From positions 1 to 8,866 of the forward strand of contig JAGQHH010000516.1 in the NCBI GenBank assembly GCA_020431945.1: 8,866 nt of DNA. The letters run 5' to 3'. The DNA is from Cyanobacteria bacterium HKST-UBA02. GTDB taxonomy: Bacteria > Cyanobacteriota > Vampirovibrionia > Obscuribacterales > Obscuribacteraceae. The position numbers and the translations under genes are program-made. Positions 1 to 5,200 of the stretch are shown in pieces (the stretch's first letter is position 1; each line of letters starts with the position of its first letter). Below the pieces are notes generated by a model. That model made no database searches. It was not told the DNA's origin and saw only the letters and a program-made list of their open reading frames with translations.

Positions 1-929
1 ATTGCCCATCTTATGAAACCTTGCTGGGCCGGGGGCATCTGCCGGATCGCTACCTGCACGCGCTGATAGGCTTTCTCGTAGAACCTGGGCACGGCGTTGA
101 GGACGGTGGGTTTGACCTCGGTCATGTTCTCCGCCACTTTCTCCATGGACTCGGCATAAGCGTAGGCCAGCCCGTGATAGACCGAGAGAAACTGCCCGCT
201 CACCCGTTCATAGACATGGGAGAGGGGCAGGAAAGCCAGGGCGAGATCGTTTTCTGTGAAGGAAATCAGCTCGGCCATGGACTCCAGCACTTTATAGATG
301 TTTCCATGGAGAATCATGGCGCCCTTGGGGACACCGGTGGTGCCCGAGGTGTAGACGATGGTAGCGAGATCGCCTTCTCTGACCTGCTCCGCCAGCCGGC
401 TCACCGCTTCCGGCTCCTTTTCCAGGCGACTTCTGCCGCGCTGGAGAAAATCGTTCCAGGTCACGACTTTCACCGCCGAGCCGAGATCCACCGCCTCGCC
501 GTCGAAGATTACTGCCAGTTCGAGCTCTTTCGGGGGATTGTCGGAGCCGTCGATAATCTTGAGGAGCTGACGCTCGTTTTCGGCGAAGATGGCTTTACTG
601 TGTGAGTGATTAACCAGAAAGCGGACTTCATCATCCGAAAGAGTGGAGTAGATGGGGACGGTTCGAGCGCCGATGGAGAGGATGCCCAGGTCCGCCCAGG
701 TCCAGTGCGCTCTGGTGGAGGAGAGCACCGCCACCTGATCGCCGGGCTCGATACCGCTTTCCAGCAACCCGGCAGCAACAGCGCTGGTGATCTCGCCGTG
801 CTCCGCCCAGGTGATCGGTTTGTAGGCGCCGTCTTGTTTGACGAGAATGGCGGTTTTTTCGGGACTGGTCTTCACCCGTCTCCAGAAAACATCGATGATT
901 GTTGTCTCGGATTGGGGCTCAGTCGTCAT
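1..929 (-). CDS. Long-chain acyl-CoA synthetase (AMP-forming), 3' part missing
   Basis: This gene activates long-chain fatty acids to acyl-CoA through an acyl-adenylate. The window holds its first 309 codons; the rest lies beyond position 1, and the family is usually about 600 residues. Visible marks are the ATP-binding loop YTSGTTGVPKG at residues 193-203 and FLPLSHVYERV at about 233-243, typical of the FadD15/FAA1-like long-chain branch rather than acetyl-CoA synthetases. SMEKVAENMTEVKP followed by VPRFYEK at about 261-286 is also characteristic of that branch. The chosen ATG (927-929) overlaps the 3' end of cutA by 11 bp, with GAGG three bases upstream. An in-frame ATG nine bases earlier (936-938) is possible but has no better ribosome site. 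It is the third gene of a tightly packed operon. The family call is firm; chain-length preference is inferred. Confidence 0.93.
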   Translation of the reverse strand, partial: MTTEPQSETTIIDVFWRRVKTSPEKTAILVKQDGAYKPITWAEHGEITSAVAAGLLESGIEPGDQVAVLSSTRAHWTWADLGILSIGARTVPIYSTLSDDEVRFLVNHSHSKAIFAENERQLLKIIDGSDNPPKELELAVIFDGEAVDLGSAVKVVTWNDFLQRGRSRLEKEPEAVSRLAEQVREGDLATIVYTSGTTGVPKGAMILHGNIYKVLESMAELISFTENDLALAFLPLSHVYERVSGQFLSVYHGLAYAYAESMEKVAENMTEVKPTVLNAVPRFYEKAYQRVQVAIRQMPPAQQGFIRWA

Positions 930-1269
930 AGTCCTCATCCCGGTCATTGTGTTCGGTGAAAATCTCCGAGTTGAGCCAGGCGAGATATGGTCTGTTACCC
1001 AGCTCGATAGGCAGACAGATTATTTCGGGCACGTCATAGGGGTGAATCTCGGCGATCCGCCGCGAAAGGGCGTCCCAGATCGCCTGGCTGGATTTGATCA
1101 GGAGCAGGCACTCGCTGTCCTCCTCGATCTTGCCTTCCCACCTGTAAATTGAAGTGACCCCGTCGACGATATTGACGCAGGCCGCCAGGTGCTCTTCCAC
1201 CAGGCTCGTGGCCAGTCCCCGGGCATTGTCCTTGGGGCAGGTCACTAAACAGACGATTTCTTCGGCCAT
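919..1269 (-). CDS. cutA: CutA1-type divalent-cation tolerance protein
   Basis: This is a small trimeric cytoplasmic protein of the CutA1 family, linked to copper and other divalent-cation tolerance in enteric bacteria, though its biochemical role is unsettled. The 116-residue length fits the family. Diagnostic motifs are LAACVNI at 28-34, SIYRWEGKI at 40-48 and HPYDVPEI at 76-83, followed by the usual YLAWL near the end (95-99). The last nine residues (NDRDEDYDD) are unusually acidic and extend past the normal end. The ATG directly abuts the TAG of the upstream gene (TAGATG), and a GGAG (1280-1283) lies 10 nt upstream inside that gene. The 3' end overlaps the start of the acyl-CoA synthetase by 11 bp, so its translation is probably coupled to both neighbours. 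Family assignment is very secure. Confidence 0.96.
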   Translation of the reverse strand: MAEEIVCLVTCPKDNARGLATSLVEEHLAACVNIVDGVTSIYRWEGKIEEDSECLLLIKSSQAIWDALSRRIAEIHPYDVPEIICLPIELGNRPYLAWLNSEIFTEHNDRDEDYDD

Positions 1270-2349
1270 CTAGTGTCGACTCCGCTCTAGCTCTTTGCCT
1301 GCTTCGAATACGAATTCGGACAGTAGAGAGGAGACCATGGAGAACAGGTTGGGCTGCAGCCTGGGCATCCTGTAACGCTTGTGCATGTGCACGACTATGG
1401 TGGGGGTGCTGAGCTCTTCGTCGAGAAAGCGAATCAAAGGTCTGACAGGCTCGTCGAAACGGCTGGAGTCAACAGGCTCGAGCCGGGAGAGCTTTTCCTT
1501 GAGGAGCTTGTGATAGACCCGTCCGGCTTTCTTGCCGTAATAAGAGACTTGCAGACCCGGAGCCTCATGCCAGTTGGAACCGAGCAACAGGACTGTGAGC
1601 CCGACTTTGCCGGTCTTCACGAAATCGGTGAGGGCTCGGCGGAAGGGCGTATCGAGATACCAGCAGGGGTCCGCTACGCAGCAATAATAACTGAGCAGGC
1701 TATGGCAGCCTGACATGCGGTTGGCCACCGATGCCATGGAACCGGTAAAGGAATCCTGCTCGTAGAACTCGCCTTCCCTCCAGTATGCAGTGGCGTGGGG
1801 CGCCACCACCAGCACCGGCAACTCGCCCCCGATGAACTTGTAATCCGGCTCGCCGCAGGGAGGCATCTGCTCGTAGCGCTCGGAGAGCTGGGCTTCGTAT
1901 TGAAGAGCCCAGGAAAGCGGCGCGGTGCGAGGATGCTCTTCGATGATATAGTCGATGGCCCGGTCGATGTCCCGGAAACGGGCCTGGGAATGAGTGAGGA
2001 CCCAGGGACTGAAAGGCGAGGGTCCCACGACTGTAACCATCTTGCCGTGCCTGTGGGCATAGAAGATTTCCATGGCGGTGGCATAGCTGGATTCTTCGAG
2101 ATTGGCCAGGAGGGCGTCGCACTGATCGATGAGCTCCAGGGCCCGACGCACGCGCTTGTCGGCGGAATCGGTGCCGAGACCGCTCTCGCATTCACGGAAG
2201 GACCAGGCCAGCTCGAGAGGGTTGATTACTTTCAGACCGCTTTTCTGAAGCTTTGTCAGAGCAAGAGCTCGCCAGTCGCGCTCCCGGAGGTCGCCCACAT
2301 AATCACGAGCGTTTACAGAATCTCCGGTAATGTAGACAGAAGGAAACAT
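1270..2349 (-). CDS. Fusion: nucleoside 2-deoxyribosyltransferase-like domain + N-formylglutamate amidohydrolase-like domain
   Basis: This is a 359-residue cytoplasmic protein with two recognisable halves. Residues 1-137 look like a nucleoside 2-deoxyribosyltransferase fold: VYITGDS at the start, LELIDQCDALLANLE at 71-85, ATAMEIFYAH at 90-99 (E94 matches the catalytic glutamate region), and SPWVLTHSQARFRDIDRAIDY at 114-134. Residues about 175-345 resemble N-formylglutamate amidohydrolases: LPVLVVAPHAT at 177-187, a conserved DSFTG at 199-203, DTPFRRAL at 233-240, and LLLGSNWHEAPG at 254-265, where the family normally has a DLHG-type zinc site. H185 of the first motif is kept, while the second is altered, so the C-terminal active site may be changed or lost. 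The ATG overlaps the old reading direction of the divergent lipoprotein region; its ribosome site is weak. It heads the cutA operon. Domain calls rest on motif memory, so the substrate is unknown. Confidence 0.7.
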   Translation of the reverse strand: MFPSVYITGDSVNARDYVGDLRERDWRALALTKLQKSGLKVINPLELAWSFRECESGLGTDSADKRVRRALELIDQCDALLANLEESSYATAMEIFYAHRHGKMVTVVGPSPFSPWVLTHSQARFRDIDRAIDYIIEEHPRTAPLSWALQYEAQLSERYEQMPPCGEPDYKFIGGELPVLVVAPHATAYWREGEFYEQDSFTGSMASVANRMSGCHSLLSYYCCVADPCWYLDTPFRRALTDFVKTGKVGLTVLLLGSNWHEAPGLQVSYYGKKAGRVYHKLLKEKLSRLEPVDSSRFDEPVRPLIRFLDEELSTPTIVVHMHKRYRMPRLQPNLFSMVSSLLSEFVFEAGKELERSRH

Positions 2350-2470
2350 GGCACTCTTGCTTTACTGCTACTCTCCACTATATACCACAGGAACGCTCTC
2401 GCCACCTATAATACGAGGAAGCATTGGGCATCGGGGCGAGAAAAAACTCTCATCAAGGACAGGTCGAACA
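2350..2470. promoter_or_regulatory. Divergent promoter region, fusion gene / lipoprotein
   Basis: This 121-bp gap separates the two divergent starts. TATAAT at 2407-2412 is a perfect plus-strand -10 box, but no clear -35 lies 16-18 bp upstream. A weaker pair, TTGCTT (2357-2362) and TATACC (2381-2386), is spaced by 18 bp. On the minus strand TATAGT (2382-2377) could serve the cutA operon. AAGGA at 2455-2459 is the lipoprotein ribosome site. Confidence 0.4.
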
Positions 2471-3256
2471 TTGGCTGGAAGGCATATTCAAGCGATATTG
2501 ATCGGAGCAATGACCTGTCTGGCCGGCTGCAGCAACGGAGCGGTGTCGAGCCCGCAAAGCACCGCCGCAGCTGAGTCTCCGCCTTCGGCACAGGCTCCGT
2601 CATCTTCCGCTTCTCCGATCTCTTCGCCATCGCATTCCCCGACGCCTTCTCAGCAGGTCAGAAAGCGTGCCAGCATGCCGACCCACGCCCTGGCCACGAG
2701 GCTCGGCCGGAAGCTCCAGGGGAAGGACAGAGAGGACGCCGAAGCAGCCCGGACTGTATCGTCCACTGCTACCACTACGATCAAGGATGGTCGTCTATTC
2801 ACGCCCATCAATAACAATCCCACCCCCAACAGTAATCCTTATGGGGCCCTTTCGTCGAACCTGGTTCTGGCACAGTCCGAGGGCGGCGCCCCGGGGCAAG
2901 CTCCGGCAGAGGTCCTCGAGGCTGTAGACGATGCCGCCCTGGTGGAAGCTCAGGAGAGACACCTGATGAATTATCAGGTGGAAGGCGCCGCCCGGGTTTT
3001 TAAGATCCTTCCCGAGGACCTCAAAGGCAGAGCGCACCAGCGCTTTCTCTTGAAGCTCAGTAACGGTGGAACGATTCTTGTCGCTCACAATATCGACCTG
3101 GCACCGCGTGTGCCCCTGAGCCCCGGGGATGTGATCAGGCTGAGGGGCGAGTTCATCTGGAACCAGAAAGGCGGTGTTATCCATTACACCCATCATTCTA
3201 CGAGCCGCGCCCGTCAGGGAGGCTGGATCAGGTTAAGATCGCTTTTCTATCAGTAG
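2471..3256 (+). CDS. Lipoprotein with C-terminal DUF3465 domain
   Basis: This is a predicted envelope lipoprotein of unknown function. With a TTG start at 2471 the protein has 261 residues and a short signal peptide (MAGRH, hydrophobic stretch, lipobox LAGC with C20). AAGGA at 2455-2459 sits 11 nt upstream. The frame is open back to an ATG at 2348, but that start would bury the lipobox at residue 61. Residues 21-65 are a Ser/Pro/Ala-rich linker, likely extended. Residues about 162-260 match DUF3465: the AHQRFLLKL segment (188-196), AHNIDLAPR (205-213), GDVIRLRGEF (219-228), and GGVIHYTHH (234-242) followed by GGWI (250-253). DUF3465 has no known activity; its conserved histidines suggest a binding or enzymatic site. 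The stop lies 2 bp from the stop of the convergent gene. Domain call is good; start is inferred. Confidence 0.8.
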   Translation: MAGRHIQAILIGAMTCLAGCSNGAVSSPQSTAAAESPPSAQAPSSSASPISSPSHSPTPSQQVRKRASMPTHALATRLGRKLQGKDREDAEAARTVSSTATTTIKDGRLFTPINNNPTPNSNPYGALSSNLVLAQSEGGAPGQAPAEVLEAVDDAALVEAQERHLMNYQVEGAARVFKILPEDLKGRAHQRFLLKLSNGGTILVAHNIDLAPRVPLSPGDVIRLRGEFIWNQKGGVIHYTHHSTSRARQGGWIRLRSLFYQ

Positions 3257-3258
3257 AG

Positions 3259-3774
3259 CTAGAGCTTTTCTTGCAGGTTGGAAAGGATGTCTTGCAGGTA
3301 ATCGCAGTAGTAACTCCTGCAGGTCTGCGGTTTGATCTCGTGCACCGAGCACATGCCGTTCTCGTTCAGGAATCGGCATGGAAAGCCGAGCTTGGGATCG
3401 GAGACTATACGCATGGCCGGATAGTTCTCGGGGTTCTGCCAGCATGATCTCTCCGGAAACATCAGGGAGCCTTCCCGGTAATCGATGAAGACATCCTCAT
3501 AGCGAACCGGCTCTCCCAGGTACTCTTCCAGATCTTTGAGAAAACGCTCGGGATCGTGGACCTTGCCGATGATGAAGTCGCGATTGCCAAGCTTGCAGCA
3601 CTGGGAGGACTCTCCCCTTGTCCCGTAACACATCTTGGTGCAGGTGTAATGGCAGACTGTCCCGAGGAGCTCCTCTTTGCTGGGAGCTTCCGCCACCTCT
3701 TCGATGCCGGCTTCCGCCCGGGCCTTTTCCTTGCCGGCAAGAAGATTTTTCAGAGTATCTAGAAAGTCGTTCAT
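3259..3774 (-). CDS. YkgJ/CxxCxxCC-family cysteine-cluster protein
   Basis: This is a 171-residue soluble protein of the YkgJ family (putative zinc- or iron-chelating, CxxCxxCC-type). Ten cysteines are visible at residues 41, 45, 49, 59, 60, 111, 133, 142, 152 and 157. The C-terminal signature, FPCRFLNENGMCSVHEIKPQ then TCRSYYC (131-157), is the clearest family mark. Members are thought to bind a metal or Fe-S cluster; their substrate is generally unknown. The first 35 residues are charged and helical, with no export signal. The ATG lies 5 nt after the stop of the exported TPR gene, without a clear Shine-Dalgarno site, so coupled translation is likely. The CX3CX3C spacing at 41-49 is not the radical-SAM CX3CX2C motif. 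Family is fairly secure, function open. Confidence 0.85.
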   Translation of the reverse strand: MNDFLDTLKNLLAGKEKARAEAGIEEVAEAPSKEELLGTVCHYTCTKMCYGTRGESSQCCKLGNRDFIIGKVHDPERFLKDLEEYLGEPVRYEDVFIDYREGSLMFPERSCWQNPENYPAMRIVSDPKLGFPCRFLNENGMCSVHEIKPQTCRSYYCDYLQDILSNLQEKL

Positions 3775-3779
3775 TGAGA

Positions 3780-4853
3780 TTAGAGCCCGTATGTTTTCAT
3801 GAGATTTTTGAGTCTGGTCTTCACGTTGCCTGATTTCTTCTTACCCATCGTATCGATTTCGAGTTGCTCCAGACGTTTCAGAATCGGCAGATTTTCTCGT
3901 TTCTTCCCGAATACCTGCTCCTCGAGCTGAGACAGCGTATCTTCAACCGAGTTGTCTCCGTTGTCGGCATTTTCGCTCTTGTCGCTCTTGTCGCTCTCTT
4001 CACTCTTGACCTCAGGTGTTGTTTCGGGCGGCGGCACAGAGCGTGTCACCGGCGGTCTTGCAGAAGGGCTCACAGAAGGCCTGACCACTGGTCTGTAGGT
4101 TGAGCGGACCGAAGGTCTGACCGGTTCCGGGGCTGCCTTCCTGTAGATTCCGTAGCCAGAGGCAGCGGGATCTGTGGTATTACTTGTGGTATCGTGGCTC
4201 GGACCGGCACCGCTCGAGTCGTCGATCACTTTTCCTTCTTTTGAGATGCTGACGCTGCGACCGCCGGTGGAGAGAATCACCGCCGGTGGGGCCTGAGGAG
4301 TATCCATGGTGGCTTGCATTTTGCCACCGGCCTGAGCATCGGATTTCTTTTCGGATTGATCATCGGATTTACTCTCAGGCTCGTTGTCGGAAGCTTTGTT
4401 TTCTTGCTCTACTTCTTTCTTCTTACCGTCCTCGTTCAGTCCCAGCCTCTTCAGGTGCATCTCGAGAATTTGCAGATTGCGCCGGGCGTTGGCATGGGAC
4501 GGATTGACCTTGAGCGCTTCTTCCCATTGCAGCCGTGCTTCTTTGAAGTTGTTCTGATGAAAGAGGAAGAAACCCCACTTGTCGTGGGTCAGGGCGATAT
4601 TGTCTCTGGCTATCTGATTGCCCGGCTCCACTTCCATGGCCTTCTCATACTCATTTATTGCTTCCTGAAACTGCCGGTGGTTGAGGAGGTTGTTCCCTTT
4701 GTTGATATGCTCGCGCAACTGCATCTGAGCCGGTGTCTCGCTCTGGCATCGTCCGGGCAGCACCGAACCGGCGGCTACCACTGCTGCCGTCATGAGGCTT
4801 GTCAACAGAAGCCCCGGCAAATGAGAGGTCAACCGATATGAGAAATGGTTCAT
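3780..4853 (-). CDS. Exported TPR protein with charged linker and C-terminal LE/GKK repeats
   Basis: This 357-residue protein is probably exported. A basic/polar start (to about residue 12) is followed by a hydrophobic segment at 13-33; a cleavage site near 36-39 is plausible. Two tetratricopeptide repeats cover about 46-79 and 86-119 (for example ALKVNPSHANARRN), a protein-binding scaffold. Then come a highly charged Lys/Glu/Ser/Asp stretch (143-176), a Pro/Arg-rich stretch (243-278) and a Ser/Asp/Lys run (284-300). The C-terminus has two imperfect 20-21-residue repeats starting at L310 and L331, each LE-x3-hGKK and ending in RL-x2-L. I associate such repeats with non-photosynthetic cyanobacterial relatives, but this is from memory. 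It leads a two-gene operon with the YkgJ-type gene. TTGGAA and TAAGAT spaced by 18 bp upstream could be its promoter. The start ATG has AAGG 12 nt upstream. Confidence 0.8.
   Translation of the reverse strand: MNHFSYRLTSHLPGLLLTSLMTAAVVAAGSVLPGRCQSETPAQMQLREHINKGNNLLNHRQFQEAINEYEKAMEVEPGNQIARDNIALTHDKWGFFLFHQNNFKEARLQWEEALKVNPSHANARRNLQILEMHLKRLGLNEDGKKKEVEQENKASDNEPESKSDDQSEKKSDAQAGGKMQATMDTPQAPPAVILSTGGRSVSISKEGKVIDDSSGAGPSHDTTSNTTDPAASGYGIYRKAAPEPVRPSVRSTYRPVVRPSVSPSARPPVTRSVPPPETTPEVKSEESDKSDKSENADNGDNSVEDTLSQLEEQVFGKKRENLPILKRLEQLEIDTMGKKKSGNVKTRLKNLMKTYGL
3973..4008. repeat. Four tandem 9-bp units inside the TPR gene
   Basis: TCGCTCTTG occurs twice exactly (3973-3981, 3982-3990), followed by TCGCTCTCT (3991-3999) and TCACTCTTG (4000-4008), each close to the same unit. 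In the minus-strand gene they encode the Ser-Asp-Lys run around residues 284-294. Unit length is a multiple of three, so copy-number slippage would lengthen or shorten the linker without breaking the frame. Confidence 0.85.
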
Positions 4854-4889
4854 GTTCTGAAATTACCTTGTTACTGAAATCTTAAACCA

Positions 4890-4910
4890 TTCCAATGAAG
4901 CTTTCCAATG
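4890..4910. repeat. Direct repeat TTCCAATG, 13-bp period, in divergent promoter region
   Basis: TTCCAATG occurs at 4890-4897 and 4903-4910, across the first possible ATG (4895) of the small exported gene and upstream of the divergent TPR gene. It could be a tandem operator half-site. The second copy also provides the minus-strand TTGGAA that could be the -35 of the TPR gene. Confidence 0.5.
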
Positions 4911-5200
4911 GACTTTCCCGCCTCTATACTCTCCTTATGAAAAGCGCCTCACCAATCATTATCATGCTCGCCCTTCTGGCAGTTTCCGCCGGATCGGCAG
5001 GAGCTCATGGCAATAGCAAAGCAGCTGATATTGTTGCTGCTGGTATCAGTGTTCCTGCCACCAGGTCTTTGACCAGCAGTTCCGATTTGATGCGTTATCT
5101 CAATGTTTCGACGGACAGGAGCGAGAGCCGGCCAGTTAGCCGCCATCGCACCGGCCAGAAGATCCTCATACTTGGCGGTCCCGAAGCCATACCCATGTGA
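4895..5200 (+). CDS. Small exported protein of unknown function, coupled to acyl-CoA synthetase
   Basis: I do not recognise this 101-residue protein. It has a clear signal peptide: hydrophobic IIIMLALLAV (21-30) and a likely A-G-A cleavage after residue 37. The mature part would be about 64 residues, Ser/Arg-rich, with no cysteine. It ends in a hydrophobic KILILGG (89-95) followed by PEAIPM. Two starts are possible. The ATG at 4895 has no Shine-Dalgarno site. The ATG at 4937 gives a more typical signal peptide (MKSASPIII...) and lies 7 nt after a TATACT box, which would suit a leaderless message. The stop overlaps the GTG of the downstream synthetase by 4 bp, arguing that it is a real translated gene. 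Function unknown. Confidence 0.6.
   Translation: MKLSNGLSRLYTLLMKSASPIIIMLALLAVSAGSAGAHGNSKAADIVAAGISVPATRSLTSSSDLMRYLNVSTDRSESRPVSRHRTGQKILILGGPEAIPM
4925..4930 (+). promoter_or_regulatory. -10-like box TATACT before an alternative leaderless start
   Basis: TATACT lies six bases before the ATG at 4937, and TTTCCA 17 bp upstream (4902-4907) matches four of six -35 bases. If used, transcription would begin at or near the ATG, giving a leaderless message for the small exported protein. Confidence 0.3.

Noticed and set aside
21..605. Plus-strand open frame opposite the left-edge synthetase
   Set aside because: The minus strand carries the conserved ATP-binding loop and other motifs, so the plus frame is a mirror artefact.
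2348..2470. ATG start at 2348 for the DUF3465 lipoprotein
   Set aside because: It would place the lipobox at residue 61 and lacks a ribosome site; the TTG at 2471 gives a normal lipoprotein signal peptide.
1795..2574. Long plus-strand open frame of 259 codons opposite the fusion gene
   Set aside because: It is antisense to a protein with recognisable motifs, has no family features of its own and runs across a divergent promoter region.
3628..3654. CX3CX3C at the start of the YkgJ-type protein as a radical-SAM motif
   Set aside because: Radical-SAM enzymes use CX3CX2C, and the protein is too short for the barrel; the C-terminal cysteine signature fits YkgJ.
3973..4008. Tandem repeats as a CRISPR remnant
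   Set aside because: Units are 9 bp, without spacers, and encode an in-frame low-complexity linker.
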